A program made the position numbers and the translations under genes. From Jatrophihabitans sp. (GTDB lineage: Bacteria; Actinomycetota; Actinomycetes; Mycobacteriales; Jatrophihabitantaceae), in the NCBI GenBank assembly GCA_036399055.1, contig DASWNX010000025.1, positions 1 through 64,000 of the forward strand: 64,000 bases of DNA. The letters run 5' to 3'. Numbering within the stretch: the stretch's first letter is position 1; every line of letters starts with the position of its first letter. Positions 27,028 to 34,391 of the stretch are shown here, piece after piece. Below the pieces are notes generated by a model. That model was not told the origin of the DNA, searched no databases, and saw only the letters and a list, made by a program, of their open reading frames with translations.

Positions 27028-28104
27028 TCAGCTGACGGTGCGGGCCCACGTCGCTCGTGCCAACCCGCCGCCGGCCACCCTGACTCGGCGTCGCAAGCTG
27101 ACCGAGGCCCGGCAGCTGAACACGTTGTGATCGAGTTTCTCGATCTCGTCGAGGATCGCGCCGTACAGCGTCCAGGCGGTCCGCAGGCAATCCCTGGAGC
27201 CACGCTCGACGAGCTCGATGCCGGGCTGGGCTGATCGGTAGAGTTCGCGGGCCCGTTCAAGCTCGAAGGCGATGAGCTGCCGGACCGGCTCGCTGGCCGA
27301 CCCGGTCGCCCGGGCTCGCAGCAGCGCCGCGCGGTCGACCCCGAACCGGTCGAGGGACTCCCGGGGAAGGTAGATCCGATTGCGGTCGAGGTCCTCGCCG
27401 ATGTCGCGCAGGAAGTTGGTCAACTGGAAGGCCAGACCGAGGTCGGCCGCGTGCCGGCCCAGCGTGCCCCAGTCGGTTCGCTCGTCCTCGCGGCCGAGGA
27501 TCGGCAGCATCTGCAGGCCGATCACGGCCGCCGAGCCCCACATGTACTTGGACAGGTCATCGAAGCTCTGGTACTCGGTGACCACCAGATCCATCCGCAT
27601 CGAGTGCAGGAAGTCGACAAAGTGCTCCGGCGGTATCTGCCAGCGCTCAATGGTGTCGAGCACTGCCTGGCAGAGGGGGTGCGCCGAGGCGCCTCGTTCG
27701 AGGTCGAGGCTGAAGCTCTGCGCCCAGGCGTCGAACCTGCGTGCTCGCTCGGCTGTGCTCAGCCGGGGGTCGAGGTCATCGACGATGTCATCGGCGTAGC
27801 GGGCGAAGCCGTAGAGCGCGTGGACATAGGGACGTTTGGCCGTCGGCAGCAGCCGAGTGGCCAGGAAATAGGTCCTGCCGTGCTGGGCGTTGAGCGCCCG
27901 GGCCTGGGCGTAGCCGGCTTGCGCGGCGGGGTCGCAGATGCCCGCGGCCCGCAGCTCGCGCCGGGCGCCTCCGCTGAGCCGCGCGCAGGCCTTGCCGGCG
28001 CGCCGGTGGACGGCCGGGGCAGCCGGCCCGCCGGCCTCGAAGGCGGTGATCCGCGCCGGCGACTGCGACGCCTGATCCTGCTGCTGGAAGCGATTGCTCG
28101 TCAT
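27028..28104 (-). CDS. crtB: phytoene/diapophytoene synthase (CrtB/CrtM family)
   Basis: 358 residues. The two Asp-rich magnesium-diphosphate motifs are DDIVDD (105-110) and, near residue 234, RDIGED within LTNFLRDIGEDLDRNRIYLP. YGFARYADDIVDD is the standard first signature. The family condenses two prenyl diphosphates head to head; C40 (phytoene) and C30 (diapophytoene) synthases cannot be separated by eye. The start is ATG 28104, in an ATGA overlap with the tetR stop. The first 40 residues are an unusual Gln/Ala-rich extension. Third gene of the minus-strand crt operon. Confidence 0.9.
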   Translation of the reverse strand: MTSNRFQQQDQASQSPARITAFEAGGPAAPAVHRRAGKACARLSGGARRELRAAGICDPAAQAGYAQARALNAQHGRTYFLATRLLPTAKRPYVHALYGFARYADDIVDDLDPRLSTAERARRFDAWAQSFSLDLERGASAHPLCQAVLDTIERWQIPPEHFVDFLHSMRMDLVVTEYQSFDDLSKYMWGSAAVIGLQMLPILGREDERTDWGTLGRHAADLGLAFQLTNFLRDIGEDLDRNRIYLPRESLDRFGVDRAALLRARATGSASEPVRQLIAFELERARELYRSAQPGIELVERGSRDCLRTAWTLYGAILDEIEKLDHNVFSCRASVSLRRRVRVAGGGLARATWARTVS

Positions 28105-28748
28105 CGCGGCGCGCCCACTCTCACCATGGGGCCGAGCCCGGTGCGCAGCGTGCTGAAAACCTGGTCGATCAAGGGCTCCAGCTGTGCCCGGGCGTGCGCC
28201 AGCGGTTGTCCCCTGAGCAACCGGGACCGCAACTCCGCGCCGATGACCGCCTCTGCCGCCAGGTACTGGGCGGCCGCGAGTTCGGCCGACAGCGGCGGGG
28301 CATCGGCGCCCAGGGCTTCGGCAAGCGCGCGGGTGAGGACCTGCCGGCGCTCGAGCTGAAGGTGCTGCTCGTGGCGCTGCAAGTCCGGGCTCTCGACGAT
28401 GGCCGCGTGAAAGCGCGCGACCTCGTCGGCGTCTGCGTCGGTGCGGCCGGCCGTCAGCTGGTAGAGGACTTGTTGTCGCAGCGCCAGCAACACCGAGTCC
28501 CCGGGTGCGCAGCACCGCACCGCGTCGACCAGCGCGGCTTGCAGCGGATCTCCCTCATCGAAGAACAGATCCTCTTTGGTGTCGAAGTAATTGAACACCG
28601 TCGCGACCGAGACGCCCGCCTGCCGGGCGATGTCGGCGACCGTCACCGAGTCATAGCCGTGCTCGAAGAACAACGACATCGCGGCCGCGTTGATGGTGTC
28701 CCGGGTTCGCCGCTTGTGTTGCTCACGCAGTCCCAGTTGCTCGCTCAC
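28101..28748 (-). CDS. TetR-family regulator inside the carotenoid operon
   Basis: 215 residues from GTG 28748, preferred over ATG 28787 because GGGAGG lies 5 nt upstream and the protein then begins MSEQLGLREQHKRRTRD as many TetR proteins do. The helix-turn-helix is seen in DSVTVADIARQAGVSVATVFNYFDTKEDLF. The ligand domain is not assignable. It lies between crtI and crtB and is coupled to crtB. Its natural target is the perfect palindrome upstream of crtI (30355-30367), which would make the operon autoregulated. Confidence 0.88.
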   Translation of the reverse strand: MSEQLGLREQHKRRTRDTINAAAMSLFFEHGYDSVTVADIARQAGVSVATVFNYFDTKEDLFFDEGDPLQAALVDAVRCCAPGDSVLLALRQQVLYQLTAGRTDADADEVARFHAAIVESPDLQRHEQHLQLERRQVLTRALAEALGADAPPLSAELAAAQYLAAEAVIGAELRSRLLRGQPLAHARAQLEPLIDQVFSTLRTGLGPMVRVGAPR

Positions 28749-28793
28749 ATCCGCCTCCCGAATCGCGGGCCTGTCATCTGGTGACATCAGCGA

Positions 28794-30287
28794 CTAACCG
28801 CCGGTGATGCGGGCCGCCGCGAGCCGGCCCGAGAGCAGGACCATCGGAACGCCCACGCCGGGCTGGGTGTTGGAGCCACAGAACACCAGGTTCTCGATCT
28901 GCCGGTCCAGCGTCGGAAACCGGAACGGACCAGACTGGGCGAAGGTGTGAGCCGCCGCGAACGGAGCGCCGGCGGCCAGCCCCTGGTCCTGCCAGTCCTG
29001 CGGGGTGACGACAGCCTCCACCTCGATTCCCTGCTCGAACCCGGGCAGGCCACGCTGGTCCAGCGTCGCCATGATCTCGTCCCGGTAGCGCGGGCCGATG
29101 ACTGACCAGTCGATAGCCGCACGGGTGTTGGGGCAGGGGAACAGGACGTAGTAGCTGGCTCGCCCCGGTGGCGCCAGCGAGGAGTCGGTCCTGCTGGGAT
29201 TGCTCACCAGGAACGACGGGTCACTCATCAACCGGCCCTCGTCGATGATCTCGGAGAACGTGGTGTCCCAGGCCTGGCCGAAGAAGATCGAGTGGTGCGC
29301 CAGGTCCGGGTAATGCGCCCTCGAACCGGCGTGCACCAGCACGCAGGACGGGGAGTACCGCAATCGGGTCAACCGGCGCGGGCGGAACCGGTCAGGAAGC
29401 AGTCGCTCATAGGCGGTCGGCAGGTCGGCGTTGACGACCACGACATCGGCGGCCAGCCGGTCACCGTCGCAGGTGAGCACCGCGCTGGCGCGCTCTCCCG
29501 ACACTTCGATTCGCTCGACTTTCGTGTTGTAGCGAAAGGTGACTCCGTGGTCGGCGGCTGCGTCGGCCAGGGCGCGTGAGACGGCATGCATGCCGCCGCG
29601 CGGGAAGTAGACGCCGGCGACCGTGTCCATGTAGGCGATCACAGCGTAGATCGCCAGCGCGTCCTGAGGCGCCAACCCGGCATACATAGCCTGGAACGAG
29701 AAGATCCGGCGCAACCGGTCATCGGCCAGGTACTGCCCGACCTTGGGCGCCAGCCGCCGCAGGCCGCCCAGTGCCAGCAGCTTGATTCCGGCGCTTCCCA
29801 CCAGTTGCAACGGCGAGTCCAGATTGCGGTCGATGAAGTTGCGTTGCTCCAACTGGTACAGCTTGTGCAGGAAACGCACCAGCTCCCGATAACCAGCCAC
29901 ATCCCGAGCCGAGGCGACCTCGGCGATCTCGGCTGCCATCTGCTCCGGATCGGTGTGCACGTCGATCCTGGACCCGTCGGCGAAGACAGCCCGGTAGGCA
30001 GGGCTCAGCGGAAGCAGCTCGAGCCGATCCGTCAGGCGCTCGCCGACGCAGGCCAGGGCGTCGTCGATCAGCTCGGGCATCGTCAGCACCGTCGGTCCGG
30101 TGTCGAACTGATAGCCGTCCTGACGCAGCACCCCGGCCCGGCCCCCCGGCTCGGCGGACTGCTCGACGACGGTGACCCGGCGTCCGGCGCCGGCCAGCCG
30201 CAGCGCGGCAGACAGGCCGCCCAGACCGGCCCCGACTATCACCACGTCATCGGTGCGTCCGGGGACCACCCGGGATGTTCGGAGCAT
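28794..30287 (-). CDS. crtI: phytoene desaturase-family FAD oxidoreductase (CrtI/CrtN)
   Basis: 497 residues from ATG 30287 (GGGAG 5 nt upstream). N-terminal FAD fold DVVIVGAGLGGLSAALRLAGAG with GAGLGG at 19-24; C-terminal family signature ENLVFCGSNTQPGVGVPMVLLSGRLAA. It introduces conjugated double bonds into phytoene or diapophytoene at the membrane. First gene of the crtI-tetR-crtB operon; the gap to tetR is about 45 bp. The number of desaturation steps, and therefore colour, cannot be read from sequence. Confidence 0.92.
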   Translation of the reverse strand: MLRTSRVVPGRTDDVVIVGAGLGGLSAALRLAGAGRRVTVVEQSAEPGGRAGVLRQDGYQFDTGPTVLTMPELIDDALACVGERLTDRLELLPLSPAYRAVFADGSRIDVHTDPEQMAAEIAEVASARDVAGYRELVRFLHKLYQLEQRNFIDRNLDSPLQLVGSAGIKLLALGGLRRLAPKVGQYLADDRLRRIFSFQAMYAGLAPQDALAIYAVIAYMDTVAGVYFPRGGMHAVSRALADAAADHGVTFRYNTKVERIEVSGERASAVLTCDGDRLAADVVVVNADLPTAYERLLPDRFRPRRLTRLRYSPSCVLVHAGSRAHYPDLAHHSIFFGQAWDTTFSEIIDEGRLMSDPSFLVSNPSRTDSSLAPPGRASYYVLFPCPNTRAAIDWSVIGPRYRDEIMATLDQRGLPGFEQGIEVEAVVTPQDWQDQGLAAGAPFAAAHTFAQSGPFRFPTLDRQIENLVFCGSNTQPGVGVPMVLLSGRLAAARITGG

Positions 30288-30354
30288 GACTGCTCCCTTC
30301 GGCTTCCCCCGCGCAGCCGCAAGGAGGTGTTGTCCCGCTGCGCACACCCAATGT

Positions 30355-30367
30355 TAGAGTCACTCTA
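30355..30367. promoter_or_regulatory. perfect palindrome, probable TetR operator of the crt locus
   Basis: TAGAGTCACTCTA, two 6-bp arms around a single C, in the 171-bp gap between divergent crtI and the acyltransferase gene. Size and symmetry suit a TetR dimer, and a TetR gene sits in the adjacent operon. Its central position could allow control of both operons. Confidence 0.55.
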
Positions 30368-30458
30368 GGTTCAAGAGCAGCCGTCCTGTCACCCGAGGCC
30401 GTCGACCAGCCGTCGCTGAAGAAGGAATCCCGGGTTCAGCCCCGCCTCGGAGCCGCCC

Positions 30459-31139
30459 ATGTCCAGCCCCGGCTCATTCAGCCCGGCGCCCCGGCAGCGA
30501 GCGTCACTGCCGGCCCGGGCGCTGGGGATGGGCTTCGAGCAGATGGTGCGCCACGGCTTGCGGGGGGTCTTCCTGCGCGGCCAGCTGCCTGCGGGCGGCT
30601 GCGTCTGGGCGGCCAATCACCACAGCTGGTGGGACGGCTTTCTGGCTGCTGCGGTGCTGCGCCGGCAGCGGCGGGCCGCGGCGCTGCTGATGGACGGGGA
30701 CAACCTGTCCGACTACCGCTTCCTGACGGCGATCGGGGTGATCTCGACCGCTCGGCCACGGCAGGCGCTGACAAGCCTGCGCGACGGCCGGGTGCTGGTC
30801 ATCTTTCCCGAAGGCGAGCTGAGGCCAGCAGGCCCGGTCGCGGCGCTGGCGCCAGGCGCGGCTTGGCTGGCGCGGCGAGCGCCCGCGACGCTGCTGCCGG
30901 TCGCGGTGCGAGTGGCCGCCCGCGGGCACCAGTTCCCCGAGGGCCTGGTCGACATCGGCGCGGCCTGCGCGCCGGATCAGCTGTCAGCGGAGCTGGGCCG
31001 GCAGCTGGCGGGTCTGGACGCCGCGATCGCCGGCGCGGATCCCCGCGAGCCGGTGCCCGGATTCCGATGTGTCGTCCCGGGCCGCCTCAGCTGGGACGAG
31101 CGGATCGACCGGTGGTCGGCAAGGCTCAGCCGGCGGTGA
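30459..31139 (+). CDS. PlsC-type acyltransferase of the carotenoid locus
   Basis: 226 residues of the glycerol-3-phosphate acyltransferase fold: HX4D motif NHHSWWDG (His54, Asp59) and FPEGE (116-120), with GRVLVIFPEGELRPAG as the conserved block. It is short and has no obvious membrane helix beyond a hydrophobic N-terminal stretch. It is coupled by a GTGA overlap to a glycosyltransferase. The context suggests that it attaches a fatty acyl group to a carotenoid-linked sugar, as CrtO does in staphyloxanthin synthesis; a general phospholipid role is the alternative. ATG 30459 has only a weak ribosome-binding site. Confidence 0.78.
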   Translation: MSSPGSFSPAPRQRASLPARALGMGFEQMVRHGLRGVFLRGQLPAGGCVWAANHHSWWDGFLAAAVLRRQRRAAALLMDGDNLSDYRFLTAIGVISTARPRQALTSLRDGRVLVIFPEGELRPAGPVAALAPGAAWLARRAPATLLPVAVRVAARGHQFPEGLVDIGAACAPDQLSAELGRQLAGLDAAIAGADPREPVPGFRCVVPGRLSWDERIDRWSARLSRR

Positions 31140-32242
31140 GGGTCCTGTTCGGCGCGATCCTCGGCTTCCTGCTGGTCAAGCTTGCGACGCTGGCGATGAA
31201 TCTGGCCTGGTTTCCGGTGCTGGGCAAGGGACGCCTGGCGAGTGAGCCGGCGCCGGAGCCTACGGCGGCGCCGCCTGAGACGGTGTCGCTGCTGGTTCCG
31301 ATGCGCGACGAGGCCGCGACCCTGGCCCGGTTTCTGCCCGCTCTGCTCGGCCAGTCCGGGGTGACGGAGCTGATTGTTCTGGATGACCTGTCCAGTGACG
31401 GCTCGGCCCTGACCGCCCGGTCGATCCTTGCCGGGTCGGCGCACGCCCGCCTGGTGAGCGGCACGGCGCCCCCGCCGGGGTGGGTGGGCAAGAACTGGGC
31501 CTGCGAGCAACTGGCGGCTGAGGCTTGCGGCGAGTTATTGCTCTACTGCGACGCCGACGTGCTGCTGGGCGCCGGCGCGGTCGAGGCGGTTGTGCGGGCG
31601 ATGGCCGACCAGCAGGCCGACGTCTTCTCGGTCTTTCCCCGCCAGCTCACCGGCAGCCTCGGCGAAGCGCTGCTGACGCCGCTGATCGACGATGTGCTGC
31701 TGTGCTTCCTTCCCTTCGGGCTGCTGTCGGCGGACGTGCCGGCGGCTGCCACCGCGAACGGGTCGTTGCTGGCATTTCGGCGCGAGGCCTTGGCTGCGCT
31801 GGCCGGGTTCTCTTCGGTGCGCGCGGAGATCGTGGAGGACGTGGCGCTGGCCAGGCGCGCCCGGCGAGCGGGTCTGCGGCTCGGGCTCGCCCTGGGCGGT
31901 GAGCTGGTGCAGACCCGGATGTACACCGGCTACCGCGAGGTCGTCATCGGCCTGGGCAGGGGACTGCTCGCGGTGACTGGAGGATCACGGCTTCGGTTGG
32001 TGGTCGCCGCCGGCTGGCACCTTGCGGTCTACACCCTGCCGCTGGTCGCGGCGAGCCGGCGCCGGCGCTGGCTGCTGCCGCTGGGGTTGGGGGTGGTCGA
32101 ACGGCTGCTGGTCGGACTGAAATGCCATCCCCGAGCGGCCTGGCAGGCGATTCTCTCCCCGTTGAGCCCGATCGCCTTCGTCCCGGTGGTCACTCAGGCG
32201 ATGCGCCGGCAGCAGCGATGGAAGGGCCGTAGCTACCCGTGA
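31136..32242 (+). CDS. GT2 membrane glycosyltransferase (CrtQ/CruG-like)
   Basis: 368 residues from GTG 31136 (GTGA overlap). One N-terminal transmembrane helix (VLFGAILGFLLVKLATLAMNLAWF), then a GT-A catalytic domain with LLVPMRDEAATL, DDLSSDG (83-89), GWVGKNWAC (115-123), the metal motif CDAD (138-141) and VEDVALARRARRAG, and two further hydrophobic segments near the C-terminus. The GWxGK block is typical of GT2 enzymes acting on carotenoids and hopanoids. It probably adds a sugar to a hydroxyl or carboxyl end of the carotenoid at the inner membrane face. Confidence 0.8.
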   Translation: MRVLFGAILGFLLVKLATLAMNLAWFPVLGKGRLASEPAPEPTAAPPETVSLLVPMRDEAATLARFLPALLGQSGVTELIVLDDLSSDGSALTARSILAGSAHARLVSGTAPPPGWVGKNWACEQLAAEACGELLLYCDADVLLGAGAVEAVVRAMADQQADVFSVFPRQLTGSLGEALLTPLIDDVLLCFLPFGLLSADVPAAATANGSLLAFRREALAALAGFSSVRAEIVEDVALARRARRAGLRLGLALGGELVQTRMYTGYREVVIGLGRGLLAVTGGSRLRLVVAAGWHLAVYTLPLVAASRRRRWLLPLGLGVVERLLVGLKCHPRAAWQAILSPLSPIAFVPVVTQAMRRQQRWKGRSYP

Positions 32243-33417
32243 GGCCACCCTCGCCCCACTCGCAACCGGTGATCGGCCATCTCGGCCGGTGGGGTCGGCA
32301 ACCGCTGCCACTGCTGGAAGAGGGCGCGGCGCTGGGCCCGGTGTTCAGTCTGCGGCTCTGGCGAAACACCATTGTCGGTTACTCCCCGGACTGGAACCGG
32401 TTCGTGCTCGGTGACCTGGAGCTGTTTCGCAGCCGGGGCAGCATGAGCGGGCTGTCACCCCACCTGGCGGCCGGCCTGGTGCAGACCGAGGCGCCGCACC
32501 ACCGCCAGCGCCGCGCCGAGCTCAACCCGGCCTTCGCCCGGCGTTCGATCTCAGCGCTGCGGCCGCGGATCACCGAGGTCGTGGACCGCGCCCTGCCCAG
32601 CGGTGAGTTCGACGCGGTGGCCTGGTCCGCCTCGATCACTCGCGAGATCCTGGCTGCCACCTTCTTCGGAGGCGCGCTGCCGGGGCCGACGCTGGCCGCC
32701 TTTCTGCGACCCCTGGACAGCCCGCTGCCGGGACCGCTGCTACGCCGGCCGGCCTTGTTCCGGCGGATGAACCGCGCCCTGGAGCGGGCGCTGCCCGCCG
32801 CGCCGCCGGACTGCCTGGCGGCCGCGTTTCGTGACCTTCCCGGCGGGCTGGAGGAGGTGCGGGTCGCGCTGAGCGCCGGTTATGACACGACCGCGCACAC
32901 CATGGCCTGGCTGCTCTACCACGTCGGCTGCCAGCCGGAGTTGCTCGCCGCCGAGCAACGAGCGCTGGCAGTCAACGAGGTCCTGCGGCTGTACCCGGCG
33001 GGGTGGCTGGGCAGCCGACGTGCTGCGCGGGACACCGCGTTCGCCGAAATCACGATTCCGCGCGGCACGCTGGTGCTCTACAGCCCCTACCTGACCCATC
33101 GCGATCGGCGTTTGTGGCCTGAGCCTCTGGAGTTCCGGCCCCAGCGGTTTCTGGAGGCGTTGCCGGCGTGGGGGTTCCTGCCCTTCGCGGCCGGTGAGCG
33201 GACCTGCCTCGGCAGCGCCTATGCCCGGCTCGTCCTGGACACCGTGCTGGAGGCGTTCGCCGGCAGCCGGCTCAGCGTGGTCGCGGGGGACCCGCGGCCC
33301 AAGGCAGGCATCACCCTGGCGCCGGCAGGCCCGCTGACGCTGCGTCGCGAGCAGCGTTCAACGGCTGGCCGGTGGCGGCAGGCTCACCCCGAATCCGGCG
33401 ACCGCCAGCCGCAGTAA
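32239..33417 (+). CDS. cytochrome P450
   Basis: 392 residues from GTG 32239 (GTGA overlap). The heme-binding loop is FLPFAAGERTCLGSAYARL with Cys323; the K-helix ExxR is E247-R250 in NEVLRLYP; the I-helix is SAGYDTTAHTMAW with the proton-delivery Thr pair. No ferredoxin or reductase gene is nearby, so partners must be encoded elsewhere. As the last gene of the acyltransferase-GT2-P450 operon it is the likely oxidase that creates the group to be glycosylated, a role filled in staphyloxanthin synthesis by the unrelated CrtP. Its 3' end overlaps the next, convergent gene by 60 bp. Confidence 0.88.
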   Translation: MRPPSPHSQPVIGHLGRWGRQPLPLLEEGAALGPVFSLRLWRNTIVGYSPDWNRFVLGDLELFRSRGSMSGLSPHLAAGLVQTEAPHHRQRRAELNPAFARRSISALRPRITEVVDRALPSGEFDAVAWSASITREILAATFFGGALPGPTLAAFLRPLDSPLPGPLLRRPALFRRMNRALERALPAAPPDCLAAAFRDLPGGLEEVRVALSAGYDTTAHTMAWLLYHVGCQPELLAAEQRALAVNEVLRLYPAGWLGSRRAARDTAFAEITIPRGTLVLYSPYLTHRDRRLWPEPLEFRPQRFLEALPAWGFLPFAAGERTCLGSAYARLVLDTVLEAFAGSRLSVVAGDPRPKAGITLAPAGPLTLRREQRSTAGRWRQAHPESGDRQPQ

Positions 33418-34107
33418 CACCTGCCCGGGCGCCAGCAGGTCGGTGATGCGCGCGGCGCTGAGCGTCTCCAGCTCGGCCAGCCGGACGCGGTAAGCGTCGG
33501 CCCCCAGCAGCCGGGCGGCATGCAGCTCAGCCATGTTGTGCCAGACCTTCTGCCTCGCCTCGCGCAGGAATCGCCGGGACGAGAGCCGATTCAGCGGCGC
33601 CAGCGCGCGGTCGAGCAACCTGCGGTGGTCTTCGATCTCGGCGTCTTCGGCTTTGACCCGGCCGGCCAGCACGGTGTCGATCCGTTCGTGGTCGCGTCCT
33701 CGACGGGCGATCAGCTCCGGATCGGTGAAGTCCTGCGGACTGATAACGGCCAGCATCGCCTGCGGCAGGTCATAGTTGATGTGCGCGTTGACACCGAGCA
33801 GCACGTGCCGCAGCGCGGGAAGCTCTGGCGGCGCCGCGAAGGCCAGCTGCCACGGTCGGGCCACGGCTGCCCGATCGCCGGCCAGATCGGCGTCATGGGC
33901 GGTGAGATACAGCTCGGCGAAGGCCACATCCCAGCGCTGCACCCACGCCGGGTCGCAGAACTGGCCCTCACGCAGCGCCGCGCCCACCGCTTCGGTGGTG
34001 CGCAGGTAGGCGCTGAGAAAAGGCGCCCGTGGGCCGGCGTCCGGAGGCAGCGCGTCCAAGCGCTGGCGCAGTCGGGCCGCGACGTCGTCCACCGCGGAAC
34101 CGGTCAC
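33358..34107 (-). CDS. DUF5995 family protein
   Basis: 249 residues from GTG 34107; an in-frame ATG 34197 would add 30 Arg/Gly-rich residues over a repeat and is less likely. The family block LRHVLLGVNAHINYDLPQAML and the following DHERID stretch identify DUF5995, a mostly helical actinobacterial family of unknown function. No catalytic motif can be assigned, though the conserved His and Asp residues could bind a metal. It is convergent with the P450 and shares 60 bp with it, so a link to carotenoid metabolism is possible but unproven. Confidence 0.72.
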   Translation of the reverse strand: MTGSAVDDVAARLRQRLDALPPDAGPRAPFLSAYLRTTEAVGAALREGQFCDPAWVQRWDVAFAELYLTAHDADLAGDRAAVARPWQLAFAAPPELPALRHVLLGVNAHINYDLPQAMLAVISPQDFTDPELIARRGRDHERIDTVLAGRVKAEDAEIEDHRRLLDRALAPLNRLSSRRFLREARQKVWHNMAELHAARLLGADAYRVRLAELETLSAARITDLLAPGQVLLRLAVAGFGVSLPPPASR

Positions 34108-34180
34108 GACGCCCCTGCCTTCCGCTGGTCGCGCATGGGTCGAGCCGCGTCCGCCGGGTGCTGCGGGAGCGGCGCTTATC

Positions 34181-34210
34181 CGGGTATAGACCCTCATTCG
34201 GGTATAGACC
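34181..34210. repeat. two copies of CGGGTATAGACC, 18-bp period
   Basis: Direct repeats at 34181-34192 and 34199-34210, 6 bp apart, so the units lie on nearly the same helix face. They are upstream of the DUF5995 gene and of the divergent secreted protein gene. They may be a regulator site or a slippage product. Confidence 0.5.
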
Positions 34211-34391
34211 TCTGACGGGCAGAAGGAAAGCGGCGTCCACCGACTTGCCTCACGCCAAAGCTCGGGTTAATTTACTAGCAAGGATCTAACATAGGACAGA
34301 CGATCGAGCGCTGACACCCAATTCGCATGCCGCCGTTGGATGCCCAGTGGCCAGCCGTTAACGTGAGTGCCTATACAAACACGGGGGAAAC
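34211..34391. other. AT-richer intergenic region before the beta-propeller/LamG gene
   Basis: No gene is supported. The segment contains an AT-rich patch (34266-34293, with TTAATTTACT and TAACAT) that could hold a promoter for the plus-strand gene; TTGCCT at 34245-34250 and TTAATT at 34267-34272 are 16 bp apart. Confidence 0.25.

Noticed and set aside
28105..28515. Extension of CrtB by 137 residues upstream
   Set aside because: It overlaps the tetR coding sequence and has a composition typical of an off-frame translation.
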